This document shows, piece by piece, positions 1 through 8,292 of a DNA stretch of 44,754 nt. The stretch's first letter is position 1. Each line of letters begins with the position of its first letter. Under the pieces are notes generated by a model, which was not told the DNA's origin, made no database searches, and saw only the letters and a program-made list of their open reading frames with translations. The translations under genes and the position numbers were made by a program. The stretch spans positions 1 to 44,754 of the forward strand of contig JAFGFC010000143.1 of assembly GCA_016931325.1 (NCBI GenBank). Reading direction: 5' to 3'. The DNA is from Spirochaetota bacterium. GTDB lineage: Bacteria; Spirochaetota; JAHITG01; JAFGFC01.

Positions 1-121
1 CCTGTGATAAGGTGCTGTTAAAGACATCTCTGGGTACCCGGCGTATCCTTGATGTATTGACCGGACAGGCGCTGCCTCGGATCTGCTGATATTATTCCAG
101 TTGCCAAACCTGAAGGCTCGG

Positions 122-1471
122 CTAGATTTTCTTGTGTATCCATTTTCCCTGTAAAAAAAGCCAGATGGTTAATATAGCCTGTAGTGCACCGGCCAGGGGT
201 TGGGAGATCCATATCCCTGTGATACCCCATTTCAGCATGATAGCAAGGATATAGGCAACAGGGATCTGGAAAAAATACAGAGCAAAAACGGTAATAAACA
301 TGGGGGTGAGAGAATCCCCGGCGCCCTGAAAAGACCGGGAAAGAACCAGGGCAAAGCTCAAAAACAGAGCCCCGATCGACATATACCTCAACCATACCAT
401 TCCAATCCTCACCACTTCCCTCTCGCTGTTAAAGAGCATGACGATCTCTTTGGAAAAGACGAATGTTAAAGTTGATAACCCGATAAGCATGAGGAAATAA
501 TAAAACGAGGATAAAAGAGCGGACTGCCTGGCCCGATCAGGCTGGCCTGACCCCAGATTCTGACCGACCAGAGTGGCAGAGGCATCCGCAAAGCCGAATC
601 CGGGTAAAAGGAACAGGGTAAAATAACGGGCTCCGATGCCATACGCCGCAATAGTGGCCTGTCCAAAAAGAGCCACGATCTTGATCAGGATAATGCTGGA
701 GGAGGAGCGGATAAACATCTGTATGGAGGTCGGTATGCCGATCTTGATGATCTTTTTCATGAGATCAAAATTAACATCGATCTCTTTGAAATTAAGGTGG
801 ATATTATGTCTGCCTCTTAACAGCAGAATAAAGATGATAAAGCCACCGATGCCCCTTGAAATGACGGTCGCCAGAGCCGCTCCCTGAGCTCCCATGGCCG
901 GGAATCCGAATTTCCCGAAGATCAAGACCCAGTCAAGGAAAACATTCAAAAGATTGGCAAAAATAGAGATCTTCATGGGTGTTTTTGTGTCACCTGATCC
1001 TCTTAAGACAGCGGAGCCCTGGAACATAAAAAACATGGTAAAAATACCAAGGAATAGAGTACGTATATATGAGATTCCATGGTTAAACATCTCCCCCGTC
1101 CCTCCCAGAATGATCATGATCGAAGGAGATAAAATATAACCTATTGCCCCCAGCAAGAGCGAAAAAACGAACCCGACAAAAAAAGATTGAACAGCGGTCT
1201 CGTTGGCTTTGTGATAATCTTTAGCGCCTGTATAGCGGGCCACAAGGGCTACGGTCCCGACTCCCAGTCCAACCGCGAAGGTGGACAGGAAAAAAAGCAC
1301 CGTGCCGGCAATGGAAACTCCGGCTAAAGCCGCCGAGCCCAGCTTCCCTATAAAGACAGCGTCAGTGATCTCAAAGATGGTATTGAACACATTTGACAGG
1401 ATAAGCGGTATGGACAAATGCCAGATAACATGGGATATGTCTCCCCGGGTTAAGTCTCTACGTTTCATCAT
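122..1471 (-). CDS. MATE family multidrug/metabolite exporter
   Basis: This 449-residue integral membrane protein is predicted to export drugs or metabolites in exchange for H+ or Na+. It has about 12 hydrophobic helices in two similar halves. The N-terminal ISHVIWHLSIPLILSNVFNT stretch and the following FEITDAVFIGKLGSAALAG region are typical of MATE proteins, and the length matches the family. The start is ATG ATG at 1466-1471; either codon could be used and there is no clear Shine-Dalgarno sequence. A good promoter lies 24 nt upstream (TTGAAT at 1518-1523 and TATAAT at 1496-1501, read on the minus strand). The gene is divergent from the envelope cassette that follows. Substrate cannot be assigned, so no symbol is given. 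Confidence 0.93.
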   Translation of the reverse strand: MMKRRDLTRGDISHVIWHLSIPLILSNVFNTIFEITDAVFIGKLGSAALAGVSIAGTVLFFLSTFAVGLGVGTVALVARYTGAKDYHKANETAVQSFFVGFVFSLLLGAIGYILSPSIMIILGGTGEMFNHGISYIRTLFLGIFTMFFMFQGSAVLRGSGDTKTPMKISIFANLLNVFLDWVLIFGKFGFPAMGAQGAALATVISRGIGGFIIFILLLRGRHNIHLNFKEIDVNFDLMKKIIKIGIPTSIQMFIRSSSSIILIKIVALFGQATIAAYGIGARYFTLFLLPGFGFADASATLVGQNLGSGQPDRARQSALLSSFYYFLMLIGLSTLTFVFSKEIVMLFNSEREVVRIGMVWLRYMSIGALFLSFALVLSRSFQGAGDSLTPMFITVFALYFFQIPVAYILAIMLKWGITGIWISQPLAGALQAILTIWLFLQGKWIHKKI

Positions 1472-1495
1472 ATTTTAATCCAATAACGAAGGTCT

Positions 1496-1523
1496 ATTAT
1501 ACTAGTTTGTATTGATAATTCAA
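1496..1523 (-). promoter_or_regulatory. Promoter of the MATE gene
   Basis: On the minus strand TTGAAT (1518-1523) and TATAAT (1496-1501) are separated by 16 nt, ahead of the ATG at 1471. Seen by eye, not measured. Confidence 0.6.
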
Positions 1524-1540
1524 GTAAAAAAGTACTACGT

Positions 1541-1591
1541 AAAGTACTATGTACTAAGTTTAAGAGAAAAGAACTTTGAACATAGTACTTT
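1541..1591. repeat. Palindromic intergenic repeat, AGTACT family, copy 1
   Basis: Arms at 1541-1560 and 1572-1591 pair over 20 nt with two mismatches around an 11-nt loop. The left arm contains AAGTACTATGTACTAAGTT (1542-1560), whose exact reverse complement recurs at 26892-26910. It sits between the divergent MATE and acyltransferase genes. Confidence 0.75.
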
Positions 1592-1604
1592 GCTTATAAA
1601 TATA

Positions 1605-1632
1605 TTGAAATACCGTATATTTTTATTACATT
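1605..1632 (+). promoter_or_regulatory. Possible promoter of the acyltransferase cassette
   Basis: TTGAAA (1605-1610) and TACATT (1627-1632) are 16 nt apart. Only 6 nt separate the -10 from the ATG at 1639, so a transcript from here would be leaderless or nearly so. No Shine-Dalgarno sequence is present. Confidence 0.4.
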
Positions 1633-1638
1633 ACCACA

Positions 1639-2532
1639 ATGCCCAGGAAATTTATCAAACATTTTTCAGAATACTTTTTTCTTTTTTATCTGTACCGACT
1701 TGCCCGCATGTTCCCTTTAGACCTTTTACTGAAGGTGGCTACCCTTTTAGGCAAATGCCTTTATCACATCAATACAAAACATCGCCAGCGGGCATTGAAA
1801 AATCTGTCTCTCTCTTTTCCTGAAAAAACAGAAGAAGAACGGGAAACGATATGTAAAAATGTTTATATCAATCTCTGCAAGATCTTTACCGAATTTATCT
1901 TCCTCCCCCGTATCAATGAATCGTTTGTAAGAAAAAGGGTCAGGGTACAGGGAGAAGAGCACCTGCGGCAGGCTTTAAAGGGAAAAAGGGGAATTTTGGC
2001 TATTACAGGGCATCTTGGCAACTGGGAGCTGTTAGGGACCATTATGGTTAAACTCGGTTATCCGCTTGATGCTATCTACCAGCCGATGAAAAATCCTTTT
2101 TCAGACCGGCTCTTTTATAACATTCGAGCGAGATCGGGAATGGGGCTGATCTCAACAGATAATTCGTTGCGGGGTTCCCTCAAGGCGCTAAAACAGAACC
2201 ATTTACTCGGTCTTATCGCTGATCAGGATGCGGGAAGAAGCGGCGTGTTTGTGGATTTTTTTGGCCGCCCGGCCTCAACCGCGAGAGGACCGGCTGTTTT
2301 TGCCGTAAAAACAAAATCTCCCATGCTGTTCTTTGCTCTGATCCGTGAAAAAAATAATGCTTACAGCCTGAATATCAGCCCGCCCTTGAAAGTAAGGGAT
2401 ACGGGTCAAACAGAAGATGATATTCATTACAATACAAAGCTCTGGTCAGACAGGCTGGAAAAATGGGTAAGGCAATATCCTGACCAGTGGTTCTGGGTTC
2501 ATCGAAAATGGCATTCAAAGAAAAGATCCTGA
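1639..2532 (+). CDS. LpxL/HtrB-type lysophospholipid (lipid A) acyltransferase
   Basis: This 297-residue protein probably adds a secondary acyl chain to a lipid A precursor at the inner membrane. It carries the acyltransferase HX4E motif, H125-LGNW-E130, the family's catalytic pair, and a conserved downstream ADQDAGRSGVFVDFFGRPAS block that fits the acceptor-binding region. The C-terminal QYPDQWFWVHRKW is also characteristic. The N-terminus has a hydrophobic or amphipathic segment. The gene overlaps the next by 25 nt and opens a cassette of LPS-type sugar transferases. The ATG at 1639 has no Shine-Dalgarno sequence and lies just behind a possible promoter. The family is clear; whether it acts on lipid A or another lysophospholipid is inferred from the neighbours. 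Confidence 0.88.
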   Translation: MPRKFIKHFSEYFFLFYLYRLARMFPLDLLLKVATLLGKCLYHINTKHRQRALKNLSLSFPEKTEEERETICKNVYINLCKIFTEFIFLPRINESFVRKRVRVQGEEHLRQALKGKRGILAITGHLGNWELLGTIMVKLGYPLDAIYQPMKNPFSDRLFYNIRARSGMGLISTDNSLRGSLKALKQNHLLGLIADQDAGRSGVFVDFFGRPASTARGPAVFAVKTKSPMLFFALIREKNNAYSLNISPPLKVRDTGQTEDDIHYNTKLWSDRLEKWVRQYPDQWFWVHRKWHSKKRS

Positions 2533-3512
2533 TCATACGTCTTTCATCGCTGGGTGATGTTGCGCTTGTCCATCCTGTGATAAAAAAACTTCATCAAAAA
2601 GGGCACAGGATCGATCTTTTAACACAGAAAGAGTATGCGCCTCTGTTTCAGGCCAATCCTTTCCTGGAAAAGATAATGGCCTGGGACAAGAAAAAAGGGA
2701 ATTTTTCTCGTGTTATCAAGCTGGTAAAAGATCAGAAATATGATATGATCATTGATCTGCAGAAAAATCTCAGGACATTCTGGCTTCGAATTTTTTTTCC
2801 TGGCAGGTCCGTCACGTTAAAAAAATACAAATTCCGGCGCTGGCTTTTGATTAATTTTAAAATAAACTTTTTAAATAAAAATTCTGTGGTGAAAAATTAT
2901 CTGGCCACCCTGACAAAACTGGGATACCGGACCTCAGCCCAGGATGCCGGTTATGAGATCTTCTCTTTGCCAGAGACCGCTAAAAAAGTGAAAAAGCTGT
3001 TTAAAAAAGGAAAGCGATTCATTACGGTTGCGCCCATGGCAAAATGGGAAACAAAGATCTGGTGGGGTTATAAGGAGCTGGTCAGCATGCTTTCTAAAAA
3101 ATTTCCTGTTCTTCTCCTGGGCACGGAAGAAGAAGCGGTCAGAATGAAAAAATGGGTTACGGGTAAAAATATATTCAACCTGGCGGGAAAGCTCGGTATT
3201 CTGGAAATGGTTGAAGTGATCAGGCAGAGTTCACTCTTGATCACCAATGATTCAGGGATCATGCATCTTGGCGCCGGGACAGAAACTCCCCTGATCGCTA
3301 TTTTTGGTTGTACCACCCGGGGCCTGGGCTTTTTCCCCCTGAGGGACAATGTCCGTATAATAGAAGTTGATCAACTCAGATGCCGGCCCTGTGATTATCA
3401 CGGGAAGGACAAATGCCCCAGGAAACATTTTAAATGTATGAAAAATATTTCTGTTGAGATGGTCCTGGACCAGGTCAGGCGATCACTCTGGGTAAGCAGG
3501 AAAAAGACATGA
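2508..3512 (+). CDS. Glycosyltransferase family 9 (heptosyltransferase-like)
   Basis: This 334-residue GT-B enzyme probably transfers a heptose or similar sugar to the LPS inner core. The N-terminal motif IIRLSSLGDVALVHPVI is the GT9 signature. A second motif, TNDSGIMHLGAG, lies in the C-terminal nucleotide-sugar-binding half, and the C-terminus has the Cys-rich CRPCDYHGKDKCPRKHFKC stretch seen in many family members. An earlier ATG at 2487 is in frame, but the ATG at 2508 puts the GT9 motif at the usual distance from the N-terminus. The gene overlaps the acyltransferase before it, and its stop overlaps the next start by 4 nt, suggesting translational coupling. The exact donor and acceptor cannot be read. 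Confidence 0.88.
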   Translation: MAFKEKILIIRLSSLGDVALVHPVIKKLHQKGHRIDLLTQKEYAPLFQANPFLEKIMAWDKKKGNFSRVIKLVKDQKYDMIIDLQKNLRTFWLRIFFPGRSVTLKKYKFRRWLLINFKINFLNKNSVVKNYLATLTKLGYRTSAQDAGYEIFSLPETAKKVKKLFKKGKRFITVAPMAKWETKIWWGYKELVSMLSKKFPVLLLGTEEEAVRMKKWVTGKNIFNLAGKLGILEMVEVIRQSSLLITNDSGIMHLGAGTETPLIAIFGCTTRGLGFFPLRDNVRIIEVDQLRCRPCDYHGKDKCPRKHFKCMKNISVEMVLDQVRRSLWVSRKKT

Positions 3513-4600
3513 AGAACATCCTTATTTTGATCAATGTCAGGTGGTGGAATGCCACAGCGTTCTATGCGATCAATACCGCACGAGTCCTGCATAAAAAAGG
3601 TTATGCCGTTTATGTGGGAAGCAAGAAAGGGTCTCCCCCTTATCAAAAAGCCCTCCAGTATAACCTGAATGTGGTAAATCTGAATTTCGAACGATTCAAC
3701 CCGGTTAAACTTTTCGTCAATTTTTTCCGGATGATACGTTTCATTAAATCCAGACAGATCAGTATTTTAAACGCCCACAGAAGTGAGGACCATACCTTTG
3801 CGGCTCTGGCCAGGCTGTTTGCGCCTGTAAAATTCATCTTGACGCGGGGAGACAGGCGGCGGATCAGAAAAAATTATTTAGGTACGTTAAAATACAGAAT
3901 AGCGGATGGGATCATTCTCACCTGCCGCAGTATCTATGAACAGAACAAAGATCTTTTAACGCGGTTCAAGGACAAGATCCATATTATTCACGGTAGTGTT
4001 GATGAAGACCATTTTATACCCCAGGATAAAAAATTAACCGCCAGAAAATACCGGATCGATCTGACAAAAAAGATCGTGGGTATGGCAGGAAGACTTGATT
4101 ATGTCAAAGATCAGTATACATTTGTCAGGGCCGCCTCCAATGTCATCCACAAGGATAAAAATATCTTTTTTCTCCTGACCGGCAAAGAGGAGCATATAAA
4201 AATAAAAGAGCTGGAGGTACTGGCTAAAAAAGAAGGGATAAAAGACAATCTTATCATCCTGGGTCATATCAAGGATATTGCCAGTGTGATAAACCTCTTT
4301 GATATCGCCGTTGTCACTTCCGTTGATTCAGAGACGATAAGCCGGGTGGTCCTGGAGTACCTTTATCTGGGCAAACCGGTTGTGGGGACCAGGGTTAATG
4401 TGATACCCGAGATCATAGAGCATGATGAAAATGGTTTTATCATCAAACCCAGGGATGTTCAGGCGTTGAGTGATAATCTTATTAAACTTTTAAAAAACAG
4501 ATCCCTTTTGAAAAAAATGTCAAAACGGTCATGGATGCGTTATCAAAACTTTTTCAGTGAAGATAAATTCTTTCAGCAATTGAAAAATATATTCGAATGA
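3509..4600 (+). CDS. Glycosyltransferase family 4
   Basis: This 363-residue protein is a GT-B fold, retaining-type glycosyltransferase, presumably acting in LPS core or surface glycan assembly at the cytoplasmic face of the inner membrane. The C-terminal half has VGMAGRLDYVKDQYTFVRAA, then the EX7E-type segment in SETISRVVLEYLYLGKPVVG, followed by VIPEIIEHDENGFIIKPRD, all typical of GT4. It is bracketed by two GT9 genes and overlaps both by 4 nt (3509-3512 and 4597-4600), so the three are almost certainly co-translated. Donor sugar is unknown. Confidence 0.88.
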   Translation: MKNILILINVRWWNATAFYAINTARVLHKKGYAVYVGSKKGSPPYQKALQYNLNVVNLNFERFNPVKLFVNFFRMIRFIKSRQISILNAHRSEDHTFAALARLFAPVKFILTRGDRRRIRKNYLGTLKYRIADGIILTCRSIYEQNKDLLTRFKDKIHIIHGSVDEDHFIPQDKKLTARKYRIDLTKKIVGMAGRLDYVKDQYTFVRAASNVIHKDKNIFFLLTGKEEHIKIKELEVLAKKEGIKDNLIILGHIKDIASVINLFDIAVVTSVDSETISRVVLEYLYLGKPVVGTRVNVIPEIIEHDENGFIIKPRDVQALSDNLIKLLKNRSLLKKMSKRSWMRYQNFFSEDKFFQQLKNIFE

Positions 4601-5661
4601 CAGAAAAAAGGAAATCGAAAATTAAATTGAATGTGGCAGTGAGAATGCCTAACTGGATCGGGGATGCGGTTCTGGCCACTCCCTTCCTCTATTTTTTAAA
4701 AAAATATCTTCCTCAAAGCCGCCTTATTCTGGTCATGCGCAAAAAGGTGAAAGATGTTTTTCAGCATAATCCTTATGTCGATAAAATGATCGTTATCGAT
4801 GATAAAAAGAAAGGATTATTTTCCACCCTGAAAGAAGGGATCAAATTAAGAAAATTGGATCTTGATCTGTTCTTCATCCTTCCTGACTCGTTATCTTCTG
4901 CGGTTCACTCCTGTTTCAGCAGGGCGCGCCTGAAAATCGGGTATCGAAAAGAGGCGCGTTCGGTTTTTTTAAACATCAAACCTGATAACCCCGGGAGAAC
5001 GATACACCGTGCGTTTAAATACCTGGAGCTTTTGGAAGAATACCTTGTGGCTCATGGCAACCATAACCGTGCCAGTATAAAAAAGGATTTTCTCAAGAAC
5101 ACAAAAGCAAGGATCTTTTTGACAAAAGAAGAGATAAAACAAGCAGACCTGATCTTAAAACCTTTTCCCGGAAAGAAGATCGGTTTTAATCCCAATGCTT
5201 CAGCCGTTTCCAGGCGATGGTTCCCTGACAGATTTGCGGCCCTGGCAGATGAGATAGCCAAACATCCGGGAAACAATATAATATTTTTTGGAGACAAAAA
5301 GGAAAAGGTTTATGTCGACCGTATCCTGAAAATGATGAAACAAAGGGGTGTTAACCTGGCCGGGTTCTTGAGCCTTCGCCAGTATATGGCCGTGCTTTCG
5401 AAACTTGACCTTTTCATCACCAATGATACCGGGCCCATGCACCTGGCTAATGCGGTGTTGACGCCGGTCATCGCCATTGAGGGAGCCGCCAGTGTGCCTG
5501 AAACCGGTATGGTCAATAAAGTAAAAAGTCAATATATAATAAAAAAAGTGGACTGCGGGCCCTGTGTTAAAAATGAGTGTCATAAAGGTCTTCAATGTCT
5601 GGATCTGATCCGCGTCAAGGATGTTCTGGAAGCGGTCAGGAAATATTTACAAAGCATTTGA
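4597..5661 (+). CDS. Glycosyltransferase family 9, heptosyltransferase II-like
   Basis: This 354-residue GT9 enzyme resembles heptosyltransferase II (WaaF) more than the first GT9. The N-terminal RMPNWIGDAVLATPFLYFLKK matches the WaaF-type start, and the C-terminal half has TNDTGPMHLANAVLTPVIAI. A Cys-containing tail (DCGPCVKNECHKGLQC) is present. It begins inside the stop of the GT4 gene. Its own TGA (5659-5661) lies within the -35 region of a candidate promoter for the next gene. A role in attaching the second inner-core heptose is plausible but unproven. Confidence 0.87.
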   Translation: MTEKRKSKIKLNVAVRMPNWIGDAVLATPFLYFLKKYLPQSRLILVMRKKVKDVFQHNPYVDKMIVIDDKKKGLFSTLKEGIKLRKLDLDLFFILPDSLSSAVHSCFSRARLKIGYRKEARSVFLNIKPDNPGRTIHRAFKYLELLEEYLVAHGNHNRASIKKDFLKNTKARIFLTKEEIKQADLILKPFPGKKIGFNPNASAVSRRWFPDRFAALADEIAKHPGNNIIFFGDKKEKVYVDRILKMMKQRGVNLAGFLSLRQYMAVLSKLDLFITNDTGPMHLANAVLTPVIAIEGAASVPETGMVNKVKSQYIIKKVDCGPCVKNECHKGLQCLDLIRVKDVLEAVRKYLQSI

Positions 5662-5685
5662 TTTTAGATTTTTTTATGCTATAAT
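5658..5685 (+). promoter_or_regulatory. Candidate promoter of the PorV-like gene
   Basis: TTGATT (5658-5663) and TATAAT (5680-5685) are 16 nt apart, with TG at the extended -10 position (TGCTATAAT, 5677-5685). The next start codon is only 7 nt after the -10, so the mRNA would be leaderless. It overlaps the stop of the GT9 gene. Confidence 0.5.
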
Positions 5686-5692
5686 ATATTTT

Positions 5693-6628
5693 ATGTTAAA
5701 ATTATTGTCTTTCTGCTTTTTGTTGTCTTATTCCATTCAACTATACGCTTCGGGTGAAAAAAGCAGTGTTATTTTCAACCAGAATCCTGTCCCCCTATCC
5801 GGTGGTATTGACATTCTCTGCTATGGCAAATCGACTGATATGGCGAGCCTGGTCTATAATCCGGCCTATGCGGTGGTCAATGATTTTTCAATCGGATTGG
5901 CTACAGAAATAATGCCTCTGGACATGAATTATCATTCTCTGGTGTATCTGGGGCCTTCACCCTTCAGCCATCCGGCAGGATTGGGAATCGTATTAAAGTA
6001 TTTTAAAAGCGGAGATATTCAGGGACTGGACTCGGCAGGAAATGAAACCGGCCTGTTTTCGCTGAACAATTTTATGGCTTCCATGATCCTGGGCTTTCAG
6101 GCCGGAAAAAATTCATTTTTAGGCGGCCGGTTGAACGTCATCAATGAGAAGATCGATCGTGATATCGATACAGCCGTTTCCCTGGATCTGGGCGCAGGGC
6201 TGGGCGCTTCGCTGGGAGCTCAAAAACTGAACGTGGGATTAAGTATCCTTAATCTGGGCACAAAAATGTGGGGACAGAGTCAGGCTTCAGGGATAGGAAC
6301 AGGCATGGTCTTTACTCTTAAAACAGCATCCAATGCTTTCCTGGAATACGGCCCGGCTTTTCGTTATCGGTCAGGTATGGACTGGGAAGCCGGAGGGGGT
6401 GTTCGATATTCATACGAACTGGCCTTTTCAAATAAACAGTACTTTAAATTCAAACTGGGTATGGGCTATTTCTACAAACCCGGAATAGAAGAGAACGGGT
6501 TTGTGAACGGCCTTATGAGCGGGTTGTTGGTCAGAACACCCTGGAGCCTGGATCTGGGTTATGAAATACTATTCTACCCCTGGGGGAGCAGCAACAGATT
6601 CCTTCTGGCTTATTATTTCCGCCGTTGA
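5693..6628 (+). CDS. PorV/UPF0164-type outer membrane beta-barrel protein
   Basis: This 311-residue protein is predicted to be an outer-membrane barrel. Residues 1-19 are a signal peptide (MLKLLSFCFLLSYSIQLYAS). The mature part has the family pattern of a Ser/Ala/Gly-rich start (YGKSTDMASLVYNPAYAVV, where a predicted Asn-Pro-Ala motif is kept) followed by many amphipathic strands and an aromatic C-terminus (LLAYYFRR). An in-frame ATG at 5621 would bury the signal peptide, so the start at 5693 is preferred although it lacks a Shine-Dalgarno sequence. The protein follows the LPS cassette but may be separately transcribed. A second, larger relative is encoded at 31485-34166. Function is unknown; PorV relatives act in type IX secretion or as lipid/hydrophobe channels. 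Confidence 0.72.
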   Translation: MLKLLSFCFLLSYSIQLYASGEKSSVIFNQNPVPLSGGIDILCYGKSTDMASLVYNPAYAVVNDFSIGLATEIMPLDMNYHSLVYLGPSPFSHPAGLGIVLKYFKSGDIQGLDSAGNETGLFSLNNFMASMILGFQAGKNSFLGGRLNVINEKIDRDIDTAVSLDLGAGLGASLGAQKLNVGLSILNLGTKMWGQSQASGIGTGMVFTLKTASNAFLEYGPAFRYRSGMDWEAGGGVRYSYELAFSNKQYFKFKLGMGYFYKPGIEENGFVNGLMSGLLVRTPWSLDLGYEILFYPWGSSNRFLLAYYFRR

Positions 6629-6654
6629 TCCTGAAATCAAGCGTAACTTTTAGG

Positions 6655-6682
6655 TTGACTAAAAATTTTATCCTTGTATATT
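6655..6682 (+). promoter_or_regulatory. Promoter of the receptor/ParA/CheW cassette
   Basis: TTGACT (6655-6660) and TATATT (6677-6682) with a 16-nt spacer precede the chemoreceptor gene by about 100 nt. Confidence 0.6.
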
Positions 6683-6691
6683 TATTTCATT

Positions 6692-6778
6692 ATGAACTTT
6701 TTCAGTCTTACGGGAAAGAAAAATAATATGGTATTTCTATTCGTTATTTTTCTGAATTCTCCCCCTGTCTGGAGGTAA
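6692..6778 (+). CDS. Possible 28-residue leader ORF upstream of the chemoreceptor-like gene
   Basis: An ATG nine nucleotides after the -10 box opens a 28-codon frame that ends with TAA at 6776-6778, inside the strong GGAGG Shine-Dalgarno region of the next gene. It begins MNFFSLTGKK and has a short hydrophobic run (VFLFVIFL). It has no Shine-Dalgarno sequence of its own and would need leaderless translation. It may be chance; listed because of its position. Confidence 0.25.
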   Translation: MNFFSLTGKKNNMVFLFVIFLNSPPVWR

Positions 6779-6780
6779 CC

Positions 6781-8250
6781 ATGGAACAGGAAGATAAACA
6801 TCCGGCTCAAACGACGGCAGGTTCTATAAAAGAGAACAAATCACCAAATTCAGATAAATCTTCCCCTTTGAAAGAAAACGATCTTACTCAATTCCTGGGA
6901 GATATATATAATGTGATCACACAATATATGATGGGAAATTATGCTGCCAGAGTCAATCCGGCCTCTTTAAAGTATCCCAATCAACAATTTTCTGACCTGG
7001 CGAAAATAATCAACCAGACCGGGGAAAAAACAGGGGAGCGTATCGCTTATTATTCCTCAGGCATCAATGACATGGTGGAGATCCTGGATAAAATCCAGCA
7101 GGGTGATCCGTCCCTGCGCATTCTGAAGGACTATAAAAATCCCGGTCTTTTAAAATTAAAACATTTTATCAACTCTGTTCTGGATCAGAGGAAAGAAAAG
7201 GACGGAGAATTGACAAATATAAGATCCGATATAGACAAGACCCTGCCTATTCATCTTGAAATCATGCGCCAGATAAAAGCCGGTTCATTAAATATGAAAG
7301 CCCCTGAAACCGCCGGGTCTGACCAGATAGCGAACCTGGGAAAAGCCATTAATGACGTGATCGCACTCTTCAAAGATCTCGTTGTCAGGATGAAGACCAG
7401 AATAAAAAACATGAACAGCTCTTTGCAAAAAATATCAGAAAGTCTTCAGAGTGATGCCGGGCGTTTCAGCGAACCGAAAAAGGTCATTGACGGCGCCTCC
7501 TCATCTGTACAACAGATATCAGAGATGACCGCGCAACTTGATAAAGGAGCCGGGGATCTTCTAAAGATGGCCCATCACCTCGATACCATGATGGAAAAAA
7601 CCACGGATATAATGGATCAGTTCCATTCTCTGATGAGTGATATTCAGAACCATTATCAATTGAATTCTTCCAGGGTAAATAATATTTTTCAGGATATCCA
7701 TTTGATAAAAGAATCTGTAGCCACGGTGTATGATGTCTCTCATATTACCGGCATCCTTTCTATTAACGCCTCTATCCAGGCTGAAAAGATCGGGGAACCC
7801 GGCAGGGATCTATCTGTGGTCACGGATGAGATAAGGGGTATTTCAAGACAGGTTTTACATCTGGCCACAAAGGCCCGAAAAGCATCCGATGAAATGGAAG
7901 CCACCATCCAAACTCTGCTTGATCTGAACGCCTCGCAGGTCGATATGATCAATAACGAGGTCGAACTGTCGGCTTCCATAAAGGAGACATTTCAGGACAT
8001 AAAAGACTATATCAGGAATTCACTTATATCAACAGCCAAACAGGTCTCCTCATTCGCGCTCAAGCAGGCTCCCCCGTTCAAGCAGATCACGGATTCCTTC
8101 AAGGCTATGGCGGATTCTGCGGGAAAGGCTAAACAGGTCAGTCAAAACGAAAAGGAAAAGATCCAGATACTGGCCGGCCATATCAGCGAGCTCGAAAAAG
8201 ACCTGGAGCGTTTTAAAACAGAAAACCGTGTTAAAGAAAAAAAACAATGA
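6781..8250 (+). CDS. Cytoplasmic chemoreceptor-like (MCP) protein with HAMP-like repeats
   Basis: This 489-residue protein lacks any membrane segment or signal peptide. After a polar N-terminal tail (1-35) come three HAMP-like units (about 55-90, 100-140 and 165-205), then a long coiled coil with a receptor-type hairpin tip. The tip reads SHITGILSINASIQAEKIGE (320-339) followed by PGRDLSVVTDEIRGISRQV, clearly related to the canonical MCP tip. Several contact positions differ: relative to E. coli Tsr, F373 is His321, E385 is Gln333 and R388 is Lys336, while N381 is kept (Asn329). The start has a good GGAGG Shine-Dalgarno sequence. The next two genes encode a ParA-type ATPase and a CheW-domain protein, so it is probably the receptor of a cytoplasmic cluster. 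No CheA is encoded nearby. Confidence 0.8.
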   Translation: MEQEDKHPAQTTAGSIKENKSPNSDKSSPLKENDLTQFLGDIYNVITQYMMGNYAARVNPASLKYPNQQFSDLAKIINQTGEKTGERIAYYSSGINDMVEILDKIQQGDPSLRILKDYKNPGLLKLKHFINSVLDQRKEKDGELTNIRSDIDKTLPIHLEIMRQIKAGSLNMKAPETAGSDQIANLGKAINDVIALFKDLVVRMKTRIKNMNSSLQKISESLQSDAGRFSEPKKVIDGASSSVQQISEMTAQLDKGAGDLLKMAHHLDTMMEKTTDIMDQFHSLMSDIQNHYQLNSSRVNNIFQDIHLIKESVATVYDVSHITGILSINASIQAEKIGEPGRDLSVVTDEIRGISRQVLHLATKARKASDEMEATIQTLLDLNASQVDMINNEVELSASIKETFQDIKDYIRNSLISTAKQVSSFALKQAPPFKQITDSFKAMADSAGKAKQVSQNEKEKIQILAGHISELEKDLERFKTENRVKEKKQ

Positions 8251-8292
8251 TCCCGGTCACTTGAAAAGAACGAATAGAATAATATTGAAAAT

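Noticed and set aside
18-143. 41-codon frame on the minus strand after MATE
   Set aside because: It overlaps the MATE 3' end, has no convincing ribosome site, and looks like chance at the window edge.
5200-5595. 131-codon open frame antisense to the second GT9
   Set aside because: It is a shadow of a well-supported gene and its composition is not protein-like.
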